Origin: Geodermatophilus sp. DSM 44513
Lineage (GTDB): Bacteria > Actinomycetota > Actinomycetes > Mycobacteriales > Geodermatophilaceae
NCBI RefSeq assembly: GCF_032460525.1
Contig: NZ_CP135963.1
Span: 4,526,001 to 4,590,000 of the forward strand
Length of the DNA: 64,000 nucleotides
Direction of reading: 5' to 3'
Numbering within the stretch: position 1 is the stretch's first letter; the number at the start of each line of letters is the position of its first letter. A model generated the notes under the pieces. That model was not told the origin of the DNA and ran no database searches. It was given only the letters and a program-made list of their open reading frames with translations. This document shows positions 17,195 to 25,903 of the stretch, one piece after another. Position numbers and translations under genes: made by a program.

Positions 17195-19516
17195 CCGGCC
17201 GAGCGGGACCGACCGCGGGACACCTCCCCCGCTCCGCCCCCCGAGGCGGTCGTGGGCCGGGAAGCGGCTGGCGTGGTCTCCGCTGCCAGCGCCGTCCTCA
17301 CCGAGCGCACCGGCGGCGAACCGGCGTCGGCCGCGCTGCCCGAGGTGCTGTCCGAGGTCCCGGTGGCGGTGCTGCTCATCGACCGCAGCGCCGGCGCGGT
17401 CACCTACGCCAACAGCGCGGCGGTGGAGCTGGCCGGCAACGTCCGCCTGCCGGTCGACATCGACACCTGGGGCACCGCCGCCGGGCTGACCGACCTGGGC
17501 GGGCAGCCGCTCGTCCGCACGTCCGGTCCGCTGTCACTGGTCGCGGAGGGGCAGCCGGTCACCGGCGAGGCCGTGCGCCTGGCCCAGCACGGCGGTGACC
17601 AGGACGCGGCCGCCGACGACCGGCTGCTCTGGGTCACCGGCTTCCCCCTGTCGCGGGCCGACGGCGAGGAGCAGCTGTCGCTGGTCGTCTTCCTGGAGGT
17701 CGAGGGCGGGCCCGACCGGTCCGAGGACCAGATGCAGGCGCTGCGCGAGCGGGCGGTGGTGGCCACCGACATCGCCTTCACCATCTCCGACCCCCGCCAG
17801 CCCGACGACCCGCTGGTGTGGGTCAACCCCTCCCTCACGCGCATCACCGGCTACGAGTACGGCGAGGCCGTCGGGCGCAACTGCCGCTTCCTGCAGGGCC
17901 CCGCCACCGACCCCCACGCCGTGGCGGAGATCCGTGCGGCACTGGACGAGGGCCGACCGGTCACCACGACGCTGCTCAACCACCGCAGGGACGGCACGGC
18001 GTTCTGGAACCAGCTGGCGATCAGCCCGGTGTTCGACGGCGAGGGTCAGCTGGTCAGCTTCGTCGGCGTGCAGACCGACGTCACCGAGCGGGTGCGGGTC
18101 GAGCGCGAGCGCGAGGCGGCGTTCGCCGCCGAGCAGGCCGCCCGCCGCGAGGCCGAGCTGGCCCAGGCGGCGGCCGAGCAGGCGCGGGCGGACGCCGAAC
18201 GGGCGCAGGCCGTGGCCGAGCAGGCGCAGGCCGACGCCGAGCGGGCCCGCTCGGACGCCGAGCGCATGCAGGGCCGCCTCGCGCTGATGGCCGAGGCGAC
18301 CAGCACGCTGATCGCCACCCTCGACCTCTCCGACGTCCTCGACCGGCTGGCCCGCCTCTGCGTGCCGCTGCTGGCCGACTGGGTGTTCATCTCCCTGGTC
18401 GACGACGCCGGCACCGTCCGCGAGACCGCGTCGCGGCACCGGGACGGGCTCGAGGAGGAGCTGCACCTGCTGGCCACCGAGTACGTGCCGCACCTGCCGC
18501 CGCACTCCCCCACCCGGCGCAGCATGGCCACCTCCCGGCCGGTGCTGGCCCAGCTCACCGCCGGCGACCTGGACGCCCTGCTCACCTCCGACGCGGCTCG
18601 CCGGGCGGTCGACGTGCTCGGCACCGGTTCGCTGGTCGCCGTCCCGATGGTCGCCCGCCGGCGGACCCGCGGCGCCATCCTGCTGGTCCGTGCCGACCCC
18701 GGCCGGCCGTTCGACCAGGAGGAGGTCGACCTCGCCGAGGACCTCGCCCGCCGGGCCGCCCTGGCGATGGACAACGTGCGCCTCTACCAGCAGGAGCACG
18801 TCGTGGCCGACACGCTGCAGCGCTCGCTGCTCCCCGAGCTGCCGGACATCCCCGGGGTCGAGTCGTCCGCGCACTACGTCAGCGCCTCGACCGCGTCCGA
18901 CGTCGGCGGTGACTTCTACGACCTGCTGCACCTGCCGGACGGGTCGATCGGCGTGGTGATCGGTGACGTCGTCGGCCACGACGTGGTGGCGGCGGCCGCG
19001 ATGGGGCACCTGCGCGGCCTGATCCGCGCCTGCGCCTGGGAGGCGGCCGACCCCGACCCGGGCATCGTCCTGGCCCGGGTGGACCGGCTGGTGCAGGGCC
19101 TGCGGGTGGCCGCCATGGCCACGCTGGTCTACGCGCGGGCCGTGCCACCGGCCGGGGACGGCGACCCGTGGCGGCTGCACGTGGCCAGCGCCGGTCACCC
19201 GCCGGTGCTGCTGCGGGCCCCCGACGGCGGGGTGCGGGTGCTCGACGAGGTGGCCGGTCTGCTCGTCGGCGTCGACGGCGGAGCGGAGCGGCCGTCGACG
19301 ACGCTGGAGGTGCCGCCGGGGACCACGCTGCTGGCCTACACCGACGGGCTCATCGAGCGGCCCGGCACCGACCTGGACGAGGGCATCGCCGAGCTGGTCG
19401 ACCGGCTGGCGGCCACCCGGGCCGGGGCTGGCCCCCGGGAGCTGTGCGACGCCGCGGTGGCCGGGTCCATCGACGGCCGGGACGACGTCGCGCTGCTCGC
19501 CGTCCGCTTCAGCTGA
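17192..19516 (+). CDS. PAS-LOV-GAF-SpoIIE/PP2C phosphatase, candidate blue-light sensor
   Basis: A 774-aa soluble sensor phosphatase. Order: PAS-like domain (about 45-150), LOV domain (about 185-305), a long alanine/glutamate-rich coiled coil (about 310-370), GAF (about 375-545) and a SpoIIE-type PP2C domain (about 560-774). The LOV signature GRNCRFLQG is present; its cysteine (about 231) is the residue that forms the flavin photoadduct. The phosphatase domain shows GGDFYDLLHLPDG, IGDVVGHDVVAAAAMG and DGRDDVALLA with metal-binding aspartates. Proteins of this type act on anti-anti-sigma factors, coupling light to sigma-factor control. No anti-sigma gene is adjacent, so its target is unknown. 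Confidence 0.9.
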   Translation: MPAERDRPRDTSPAPPPEAVVGREAAGVVSAASAVLTERTGGEPASAALPEVLSEVPVAVLLIDRSAGAVTYANSAAVELAGNVRLPVDIDTWGTAAGLTDLGGQPLVRTSGPLSLVAEGQPVTGEAVRLAQHGGDQDAAADDRLLWVTGFPLSRADGEEQLSLVVFLEVEGGPDRSEDQMQALRERAVVATDIAFTISDPRQPDDPLVWVNPSLTRITGYEYGEAVGRNCRFLQGPATDPHAVAEIRAALDEGRPVTTTLLNHRRDGTAFWNQLAISPVFDGEGQLVSFVGVQTDVTERVRVEREREAAFAAEQAARREAELAQAAAEQARADAERAQAVAEQAQADAERARSDAERMQGRLALMAEATSTLIATLDLSDVLDRLARLCVPLLADWVFISLVDDAGTVRETASRHRDGLEEELHLLATEYVPHLPPHSPTRRSMATSRPVLAQLTAGDLDALLTSDAARRAVDVLGTGSLVAVPMVARRRTRGAILLVRADPGRPFDQEEVDLAEDLARRAALAMDNVRLYQQEHVVADTLQRSLLPELPDIPGVESSAHYVSASTASDVGGDFYDLLHLPDGSIGVVIGDVVGHDVVAAAAMGHLRGLIRACAWEAADPDPGIVLARVDRLVQGLRVAAMATLVYARAVPPAGDGDPWRLHVASAGHPPVLLRAPDGGVRVLDEVAGLLVGVDGGAERPSTTLEVPPGTTLLAYTDGLIERPGTDLDEGIAELVDRLAATRAGAGPRELCDAAVAGSIDGRDDVALLAVRFS

Positions 19517-19529
19517 GGCCGGTCCGCGG

Positions 19530-20048
19530 TCAGCCGCGCGGGGTCTCCAGCAGCCCGTAGGCGCCGCGGTGGAACAGCAGCGGCCGCCGGCCGGGGTCGG
19601 CGCCGAGGTCCAGCACCCGGGCCGCGACGAGGGTGTGGTCGCCGCCGTCGTACTCGGCCCACAGCTCGCAGTCGATCCAGGCCACGACGCCCTCGAGCAC
19701 CGGCTGGCCCAGCCCGCTGGGCCGCCACGGGACGCCGGCGAACTTGTCGCTCCCCGAGCGGGCGAAGGTGACCGACAGGTCGGTCTGGTCCTCGGCCAGC
19801 ACGTTGACGCAGAAGCGGCCCAGTGCCCGCAGCTGCGGCCAGGTGCGCGACGTGCGGGCCGGTGCGATGACCACGAGCGGCGGGTCCAGGGACAGCGAGC
19901 TGAACGACTGGCAGGTGAAGCCGATGGGGCCGGAGTCGGCCTGGGCGGTCACCACGGTCACCCCGGAGGCGAAGTGGCCGAGGACGTCCCGCATGGTGCG
20001 GGGGTCCACCACGCCGTCCCCCGACGACGGCTGGCTCATGACCTCCAC
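19530..20048 (-). CDS. Flavin reductase-like protein (FMN-binding split barrel)
   Basis: A 172-aa protein of the flavin reductase family, which supplies reduced FMN/FAD to monooxygenases. It shows FASGVTVVTA, GFTCQSFSSLSLDPPLVVI and GRFCVNVLAEDQ, all hallmarks of the FMN-binding split barrel. The start is uncertain between GTG 20048 and ATG 20039. It lies 30 bp after the HMG-CoA-lyase-like gene on the same strand, so they are likely co-transcribed. Its monooxygenase partner is not in the window. Confidence 0.88.
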   Translation of the reverse strand: MEVMSQPSSGDGVVDPRTMRDVLGHFASGVTVVTAQADSGPIGFTCQSFSSLSLDPPLVVIAPARTSRTWPQLRALGRFCVNVLAEDQTDLSVTFARSGSDKFAGVPWRPSGLGQPVLEGVVAWIDCELWAEYDGGDHTLVAARVLDLGADPGRRPLLFHRGAYGLLETPRG

Positions 20049-20078
20049 TCAACCACGGCGCCGCGACTCCCGGCGGCC

Positions 20079-21017
20079 TCACGCGGGGGTGCCGGCCGAG
20101 CGGGGGACCGAGCGCCCACCCGCCCGGTACAGCGAGCTGGGCAGCGGCCGGCCCACCGCCTGCTCGGTGACGCGGGCGGCGGCCAGGACGGCGTCGAGGT
20201 CCAGCCCGGTGTGCACGCCGGACTCCTCCAGCATGTACACCAGCTCCTCGGTGGCGATGTTGCCGCTCGCGCCCGGCGCGAAGGGGCAGCCGCCGAGGCC
20301 GCCGACGGAGGAGTCCAGCTGGGTCACCCCGGCCTGGACGGCGGCCAGCGCGTTGGCCTGGCCCGTCCCGCGGGTGTCGTGGAAGTGCACGCCGACGTCC
20401 ACGCCCGGGCACGCCCGGCGGACGGCGTCGACCAGCTGCACGACCCGAAGCGGCGTGGTGGTGCCGATCGTGTCGCCCAGGCAGAGCCGGCCGGCGCCGG
20501 CGGTCACCGCGGCGCGGGCGACGTCCACGGTGCGCCTGATCGGCGTCCGGCCGTCGAACGGGCAGTCCCACGCGGTCGCGATGACCACCTCCAGCGAGCC
20601 GCCGGCAGCGGAGGCCAGGGCGGCGATCTCGCCGACGGCCGCCAGCGCCTCGGCGGTGGAGCGTCCGGCGTTGGCCCGGCTGTGCCCGTCGGAGGCGGAG
20701 ACGACGTACTCCAGGTGGGCCATGCCGGCGTCCACGGCCCGGGTGGCCCCGCGGGGGTTGGCGACCAGCGCGGAGAAGTGCACGCCGTCGAACCGGTGCA
20801 GCTCGGCAGCGAGCTCGGCGGCATCGGCGAGCGCCGGCACCGCTCTCGGGGAGACGAAGGAGGTCACCTCGATCCGGCGGACGCCGGTGGCCACCAGCGC
20901 CTCCAGCATGGCCAGCTTGTCCGTCAGGGGCACGGGCGCCTCCAGCTGCAGGCCGTCGCGCATGCCCACCTCGCGGACGTCCACCGTGGCCGGCAGCACC
21001 AGGTCGAACTCGTTCAC
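20079..21017 (-). CDS. Hydroxymethylglutaryl-CoA lyase family protein
   Basis: A 312-aa HMGL-like TIM-barrel lyase, predicted to split 3-hydroxy-3-methylglutaryl-CoA or a related acyl-CoA into acetyl-CoA and a keto acid. Visible residues include REVGMRDGLQLE near the N-terminus (catalytic Arg/Asp), EVTSFVSPRAVPALAD, HFHDTRGTGQANA with metal-binding histidines, and GGLGGCPFAPGASGN with the catalytic-loop cysteine. GTG 21017 has GAGGAGGG about 7 nt upstream. Other activities in this superfamily cannot be excluded. Confidence 0.9.
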   Translation of the reverse strand: MNEFDLVLPATVDVREVGMRDGLQLEAPVPLTDKLAMLEALVATGVRRIEVTSFVSPRAVPALADAAELAAELHRFDGVHFSALVANPRGATRAVDAGMAHLEYVVSASDGHSRANAGRSTAEALAAVGEIAALASAAGGSLEVVIATAWDCPFDGRTPIRRTVDVARAAVTAGAGRLCLGDTIGTTTPLRVVQLVDAVRRACPGVDVGVHFHDTRGTGQANALAAVQAGVTQLDSSVGGLGGCPFAPGASGNIATEELVYMLEESGVHTGLDLDAVLAAARVTEQAVGRPLPSSLYRAGGRSVPRSAGTPA

Positions 21018-21063
21018 GGACACCCTCCTCGATCGTCGCCGTGCCATCCTGCCCCCTCCGCCG

Positions 21064-21077
21064 GTTCCACGTGGAAC
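21064..21077. promoter_or_regulatory. parS-like palindrome, site 2
   Basis: GTTCCACGTGGAAC, perfect; with flanking bases the palindrome extends to 16 bp (21063-21078). It lies between the divergent HMG-CoA lyase and PAS-GGDEF genes. Confidence 0.65.
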
Positions 21078-21146
21078 CGCCCAGGGCGACCGAACGTGCA
21101 GCAGGAGGGCACTCCTCCTGCAGGATGTCCGGCACGGAGGTGGGAG

Positions 21147-22034
21147 TTGACGGAGGAGATCCGCGGGTTGCCGCCGGCCGACCGGCGCAGCGCGTTCGCC
21201 AACGCCCCCATGGGGATCGCGCTGGCGACGACCACCGGTCTCGTCGTCGACGCCAACCCGGCCCTCACGGCGATGGTGGCCGTGCCGGCCGGGGAGCTCT
21301 ACGGCTCCTCGATGCTCGACCTCGTCCACCCCGACGACCGTGCGGCGGCCGCGGAGGCGTTCGCCGAGCTCCTCGAGCGGCGCCGGATGATGCGGCACGA
21401 GACCCGGCTGGTCCGCGCGGACGGCAGCGTCGTCCCCGTCCAGGTGACCTCGTCCTGGGTGGACGGCACGCCGGACGGCGACCCGCCGCACGTGGTGGCC
21501 ATCGTCGAGGACATCACCGAGCGCAAGGCCCTGGAGGCCTCGCTGGTGCACCGCTCGCTGCACGACCCGCTGACCGGGCTGCCCAACCGGATCCTCTTCC
21601 GCGACCGGCTGCGGCACGCGCTGGAGCGCGGCCACCGGGAGCGGACCGCCACCTGCGTGCTGGGCATCGACCTGGACGGGTTCAAGGAGATCAACGACCG
21701 GTACGGCCACCCGGTCGGCGACGCGGTGCTGGTCGCGATCGCCGAGCGGCTGACCTCGGTGCTGCGCTCCAGCGACACCGCCGCCCGGGTGGGCGGGGAC
21801 GAGTTCAGCATCGTCTGCGAGAACAGCGCCCGCACCGACGCCGAGGCGCTGGCCGCGCGGCTGCGCACCACGGTCACCGAACCGCTGCGGGTCGGCGACG
21901 TGGACGTGCCGATCGGCATGAGCATCGGGGTCGGCACCGTCGCCGGCGGTACCGACCCCGAGCGGGCCCTGGAGCGGCTCGTCCGCGAGGCCGACGACGC
22001 GATGTACGCCGACAAGGCCGCCCGCCGGCGCTGA
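21147..22034 (+). CDS. PAS-GGDEF diguanylate cyclase
   Basis: A 295-aa soluble protein with a PAS domain (about 15-125) and a GGDEF domain (about 135-290). The active-site motif RVGGDEF is at 216-220, with an RSSD product-inhibition site five residues earlier, so active and feedback-inhibited c-di-GMP synthesis is expected. The start is a TTG preceded by GGAGG at 6 nt; no ATG/GTG in frame fits as well. It is the only pure cyclase among the four c-di-GMP proteins in the window. Confidence 0.85.
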   Translation: MTEEIRGLPPADRRSAFANAPMGIALATTTGLVVDANPALTAMVAVPAGELYGSSMLDLVHPDDRAAAAEAFAELLERRRMMRHETRLVRADGSVVPVQVTSSWVDGTPDGDPPHVVAIVEDITERKALEASLVHRSLHDPLTGLPNRILFRDRLRHALERGHRERTATCVLGIDLDGFKEINDRYGHPVGDAVLVAIAERLTSVLRSSDTAARVGGDEFSIVCENSARTDAEALAARLRTTVTEPLRVGDVDVPIGMSIGVGTVAGGTDPERALERLVREADDAMYADKAARRR

Positions 22035-22052
22035 ACCGGGCCGGCCGGGCAG

Positions 22053-23147
22053 TCAGCCGCCCCAGCGGGTGAGGACGGCGCCGAAGGCTTCCGCGGCCTG
22101 CTGCACCTCGGCGAGCTCCACGTACTCGTCGACGGCGTGCATGACCGCGGGGGTGCCCGGCCCCCAGACCACGATCGGCGCCCCGCCGACCACGCGGACC
22201 AGCACCGACGCGTCGGTGAAGTAGGTCGCGGGCACGGGCCGGACCGCGGCCGGCAGGGAGGCCACCCAGGGGTCGTCGGCGGGGGTGCCGACCGGCGGCA
22301 GGTCCACCCGCACCTCGACGTCGGCCACCTCCGGCTGCGCCCGCCACCAGGCCAGCAGGTCGGCGCCCTCGCCCACGGTGCGCATGTCGACCAGCACCTC
22401 GGCCCGGTCGGGGACGACGTTGAACACCGTGCCGCCGGAGACCACGCCGGGGTTCCAGGTCTCGGTGCCGAGGAAGGGGTCGGTGCGCAGCGGCAGCGCG
22501 CCGCCGGCCCGGCCGAGCAGCGCGACCAGGTCCAGGACGGCGTTGTGCCCCCGCTCGGGGGTGCTGCCGTGCGCGGCCCGCCCGGCGGTGCGCACGGCCA
22601 GCCACAGGGCGCCCTTGTGACCGAGGACGACCTGGTTGCCGGTGGCCTCGGGGACGACGACCGCGCCGACCGGGAGCCCGTCGACCGCTTCCGCCGCGGC
22701 GGCGGCGCCCTGCGAGCCGGTCTCCTCGTCGCTGGTCAGCAGCAGCGCGACCGGCGTCTGCGGGTCGGCGGCCGCCAGTGCGGCCGCGGCGGCGACCACC
22801 CCGGCCTTCATGTCGCTGCCCCCGCGGCCCCACACCCGGCCGTCCTCGAGGTCGGCGCCGAACGGGTCGCGCTGCCAGGCCCCGGCGTCGGGCACCGGCA
22901 CGGTGTCGACGTGGCAGGCCAGCAGCAGCACCGGGCGGCCGGGGTCGGCCGGCGTGCGCAGCAGCGTCCACGGGTGGTCGGCGTCCCGGCCCTCGGTGAC
23001 CTGCACGTGGGGGGCCCGCCCGCGCACCACCTCGGTGAGCAGGCCGAGCACGTCGCGCTGGGCGGCGGCGTCCCCGGACACGGTGCTGCGGCCGACCAGC
23101 TCCCGCACCAGCGCGGTCAGGTCGAGGGCAGGAGCGGTCGCGGTCAT
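22053..23147 (-). CDS. M20-family metallopeptidase/deacylase (ArgE/DapE type)
   Basis: A 364-aa cytosolic zinc amidohydrolase. Metal-binding and catalytic signatures: ACHVDTVPVPD, GRGGSDMKAGVV and TSDEETGSQGA with the catalytic Glu-Glu. A dimerisation lid domain (about 175-290) has HGSTPERGHNAV. It resembles succinyl-diaminopimelate desuccinylase and acetylornithine deacetylase; the exact substrate cannot be told. The gene stands alone between the GGDEF gene and the hairpin after glpD. Confidence 0.88.
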   Translation of the reverse strand: MTATAPALDLTALVRELVGRSTVSGDAAAQRDVLGLLTEVVRGRAPHVQVTEGRDADHPWTLLRTPADPGRPVLLLACHVDTVPVPDAGAWQRDPFGADLEDGRVWGRGGSDMKAGVVAAAAALAAADPQTPVALLLTSDEETGSQGAAAAAEAVDGLPVGAVVVPEATGNQVVLGHKGALWLAVRTAGRAAHGSTPERGHNAVLDLVALLGRAGGALPLRTDPFLGTETWNPGVVSGGTVFNVVPDRAEVLVDMRTVGEGADLLAWWRAQPEVADVEVRVDLPPVGTPADDPWVASLPAAVRPVPATYFTDASVLVRVVGGAPIVVWGPGTPAVMHAVDEYVELAEVQQAAEAFGAVLTRWGG

Positions 23148-23202
23148 GGGCTGATCCTGCTCACCCGAGGGCCACCGCGCAGCCCGGGTGCGCCCGCCCC
23201 GC

Positions 23203-23274
23203 GACGATCATGGCACCGAGGAAGCGACCCACCGGCGCTGACCGGCGTGTCGCGTCCCGGACGCCATGATCGTC
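23203..23274. repeat. Dispersed 3'-end hairpin element, copy B
   Basis: GACGATCATGGC (23203-23214) and GCCATGATCGTC (23263-23274) are perfect 12-bp outer arms. Inner GCGACCCACCGG and CCGGCGTGTCGC pair partly. It sits 25 bp past the glpD stop and before the peptidase start. It shares its outline and core with copies A and C. Confidence 0.85.
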
Positions 23275-23298
23275 AGGAACAGGGGGCTGAGAGACTCC

Positions 23299-25026
23299 TC
23301 AGACGAGCGCGCGACCCACCGCCACCGCGCGGGTGTCCGGTGCGGCGACCCGGACCGCGTCGGCCTCCTGGTCGCCGGGCTCGCCCTGCGAGCGGCGCTC
23401 GGCCTCCACCCGGGCGGCGTAGCTGTCCACCTCGCTGGCGATGCGCTCCTCGTCCCAGCCCAGCACGCCGGCGACCGCGCGGGCCACCGGTTCGGCGGAC
23501 GCGGCGCCGCGGTGCGAGGTCTCGATGGAGATGCGGGTGCGCCGGGCCAGCAGGTCGTCGAGGTGCAGCGCCCCCTCGCGGGCGGTCCCCCACACCATCT
23601 CCACCATGAGGTACTCCTCGGCACCGGGCACCGGCTCCAGCAGCGAGCGGTCGCCGGCGGCCAGCGCCAACACCTCGGGGGTCTCCGAGCCGTAGCGGTT
23701 GAGCAGGTGCTCGGCGCGGAAGCGCGGGATGCCCCAGCGCTGGCTGAGCCCGTGCAGCTGGTTGACCATCGCGTGGTAGCCCTCGGCGCCGACCAGCGGG
23801 ATGTTCTCGGTGACGCTCGGCGGCACCGACCGGGTGACGTCGGCGACGACGGCGTCCACCGCATCGGCGGCCATCGGCCGGTAGGTCGTGTACTTGCCGC
23901 CGGCCACCGCGACCACCCCGGGCATCGGCCGGGCGACGGCGTGCTCGCGGGAGAGCTGGCTGGTGACCTCGGACTCGCCGGCCAGCAACGGCCGCAGCCC
24001 CGCGTACACACCGGTGATGTCGTCGTGCGTGAGCGGCACGGCGAGCACCTGGTTGACGTGCGTGAGGATGTAGTCGATGTCGGCCCGGGACGCCGCCGGG
24101 TGGGCCTTGTCGAGGTCCCAGTCGGTGTCGGTCGTCCCGACGATCCAGTGGCTGCCCCACGGGATGACGAACAGCACGGACTTCTCGGTGCGCAGGATCA
24201 GCCCGGTCTCGCCGTTGATCCGGTCCCGCGGGACGACGATGTGCACGCCCTTGCTCGCCCGCACGTGGAACCGGCCGCGCCCGCCGATGAGGGTCTGGAT
24301 GTCGTCGGTCCACACGCCGGTGGCGTTGACGACGACCTCGGCCTGCACGTCGACCTCGGCGCCGGTCTCCACGTCGCGCACCCGCACCCCGGTGACCCGG
24401 CCGCCGGCGTGGTTGAAGGCCACGACCTCCGCGGAGTTGAGCACCGTGGCGCCGTAGGCCGCGGCGGTGCGGACCACACCCAGGGTGTGCCGGGCGTCGT
24501 CGGCCTGCGCGTCGTAGTAGCGGACGGCGCCCACGAGGGAGTCCGGGCGCAGCGCGGGGAACAGCTTGCGCGCCCCGGTGCGGGTGAGGTGCCGCTGCGG
24601 CGGGAGGGGGGTGGACAGCGAGCCGATGCGGGCCAGCCCGTCGTAGAGGGTGAGCCCCGCGGTCACGTAGGGCCGCTCCCAGTGCCGGGTGAGCGGGTAG
24701 AGGAACGGCACCGGCTTGACCAGGTGCGGGGCGAGCCGGGTGACGCTGAGGTCGCGCTCGTGCAGGGCCTCGCGGACCAGCCCGAAGTCGAAGGACTCCA
24801 GGTAGCGCAGCCCACCGTGGAACAGCTTGGAGGACCGCGACGAGGTGCCGCTGGCGAAGTCGCGGGCCTCGACCAGCGCCGTCCGCAGGCCGCGGGTGGC
24901 CGCGTCGAGCGCGACGCCGGCTCCGGTCACCCCGCCTCCGACGACGAGGACCTCGAACGGGTGCTCCGCCAGGTCCGCCCAGGCGCGGGCGCGCTGCTCG
25001 GGACCGAGTGCGGGGACTACGGGCAT
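23299..25026 (-). CDS. glpD: Glycerol-3-phosphate dehydrogenase, FAD-dependent
   Basis: Oxidises sn-glycerol 3-phosphate to dihydroxyacetone phosphate, passing electrons to quinone at the membrane. The 575-aa protein has the FAD-binding VVGGGVTGAGVALDAATRG near residue 32, then GTSSRSSKLFHGGLRYLE, a GlpD/GlpA hallmark, and the C-terminal helical domain. ATG 25026 has AGGAG 5 nt upstream. It is divergent from the IclR regulator across a 111-bp region carrying a palindromic operator, so glycerol-responsive control is likely. Confidence 0.95.
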   Translation of the reverse strand: MPVVPALGPEQRARAWADLAEHPFEVLVVGGGVTGAGVALDAATRGLRTALVEARDFASGTSSRSSKLFHGGLRYLESFDFGLVREALHERDLSVTRLAPHLVKPVPFLYPLTRHWERPYVTAGLTLYDGLARIGSLSTPLPPQRHLTRTGARKLFPALRPDSLVGAVRYYDAQADDARHTLGVVRTAAAYGATVLNSAEVVAFNHAGGRVTGVRVRDVETGAEVDVQAEVVVNATGVWTDDIQTLIGGRGRFHVRASKGVHIVVPRDRINGETGLILRTEKSVLFVIPWGSHWIVGTTDTDWDLDKAHPAASRADIDYILTHVNQVLAVPLTHDDITGVYAGLRPLLAGESEVTSQLSREHAVARPMPGVVAVAGGKYTTYRPMAADAVDAVVADVTRSVPPSVTENIPLVGAEGYHAMVNQLHGLSQRWGIPRFRAEHLLNRYGSETPEVLALAAGDRSLLEPVPGAEEYLMVEMVWGTAREGALHLDDLLARRTRISIETSHRGAASAEPVARAVAGVLGWDEERIASEVDSYAARVEAERRSQGEPGDQEADAVRVAAPDTRAVAVGRALV

Positions 25027-25096
25027 GCCGACTCCTAGGGCGGGGACTGCTCGCCGTCCACGGTAGGCGCGCCTCCCGGGCGGGTCGACGCCCTCC

Positions 25097-25113
25097 GTTC
25101 GACAATGTCGGAC
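25097..25113. promoter_or_regulatory. Glycerol-regulon operator candidate, site 1
   Basis: GTTCGACAATGTCGGAC is an imperfect palindrome between glpD and the IclR gene. Its reverse complement matches 15 of 17 bases at 27426-27442 upstream of the aquaglyceroporin. It overlaps the presumed -35 (TCGACA) of the regulator gene, consistent with autorepression plus control of glpD. Confidence 0.65.
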
Positions 25114-25123
25114 GTCGAGGCCC

Positions 25124-25140
25124 TAGGGTGACCGCCCGTG
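25124..25140 (+). promoter_or_regulatory. Leaderless promoter of the IclR regulator
   Basis: TAGGGT (25124-25129) lies 8 nt before the GTG start, with TCGACA as a possible -35 at 19-nt spacing. The transcript should start at or very near the start codon. Confidence 0.55.
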
Positions 25141-25890
25141 CCAGGCACCGTGCAGTCGATCGAGCGGGCGGCCACCCTGCTGCACGCCATCGTCGAGTCC
25201 GGCGGGCAGATGGGCGTCACCGAGCTGGCCGCCGCGGTCGGCCTGCCGAAGACGACCACCCACGGCCTGCTGCGCACCCTGCTGGCGGTCGGCTTCGTCG
25301 AGCAGGACCCGCGCACCGGCCGCTACGCCCTCGGCGCCGGCCTGCTCGGCCTGGGGTCGCACTACCTGGACGCCAACGAGCTGCGCTCCCGGGCGTCGAA
25401 CTGGGCGGACTCCCTGGCCGGGCGCAGCGGCTGCGCCGTCCGGCTCGGGACGCCGGCGGGGCCGCAGGTGGTCGTCGTCCACCACGTGTTCCGGCCCGAC
25501 GACTCGCCGCAGGAGCTGGAGGTCGGCGCGCTGCTGCCCGCGCACGCCACGGCGGTGGGCAAGGTGCTGCTGGCCGGGCGACCGGCGATGGCCCGGGCGC
25601 TGGCCGACGCCCCGCTGGAGGCGCTCACCGGGCGCACCGTCGTCGACCCGGCGGTCCTGCTCACCCAGCTGCAGGCGGTGCGGGCACGGGGCTGGGCCGA
25701 CCAGCGCGACGAGTACCGGCTCGGCACGGGCGGGATCGCCGCGCCGGTGTACGGCCCCGGCGGGCAGGTGGTCGGGGCGCTGGGCATCAGCGGGCCGGTC
25801 GAGCAGCTGTTCACCGACACCGCCCGGCCGGCGCTGCGCGCGATGGTGGTGGAGGCCGCGGCCGCCGTCTCCCGGGAGCTCGCCTCGTGA
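25138..25890 (+). CDS. IclR-family transcriptional regulator of glycerol metabolism
   Basis: A 250-aa IclR regulator. Winged helix-turn-helix at about 5-65 ([40 protein letters not shown]) and C-terminal effector domain at about 75-250 with AVGKVLLA. By family and position it resembles GylR of Streptomyces, the glycerol-inducible repressor next to glycerol genes; the effector is probably glycerol 3-phosphate. It precedes glpK by 13 bp and is divergent from glpD. The two matching operators are its likely targets. Confidence 0.9.
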   Translation: MPGTVQSIERAATLLHAIVESGGQMGVTELAAAVGLPKTTTHGLLRTLLAVGFVEQDPRTGRYALGAGLLGLGSHYLDANELRSRASNWADSLAGRSGCAVRLGTPAGPQVVVVHHVFRPDDSPQELEVGALLPAHATAVGKVLLAGRPAMARALADAPLEALTGRTVVDPAVLLTQLQAVRARGWADQRDEYRLGTGGIAAPVYGPGGQVVGALGISGPVEQLFTDTARPALRAMVVEAAAAVSRELAS

Positions 25891-25903
25891 CCGGGGTGCG
25901 GCG

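Noticed and set aside
24263-24277. Another CACGTGGAAC half-site inside glpD
   Set aside because: The left arm does not match the 14-bp palindrome, so it is not counted as parS-like.
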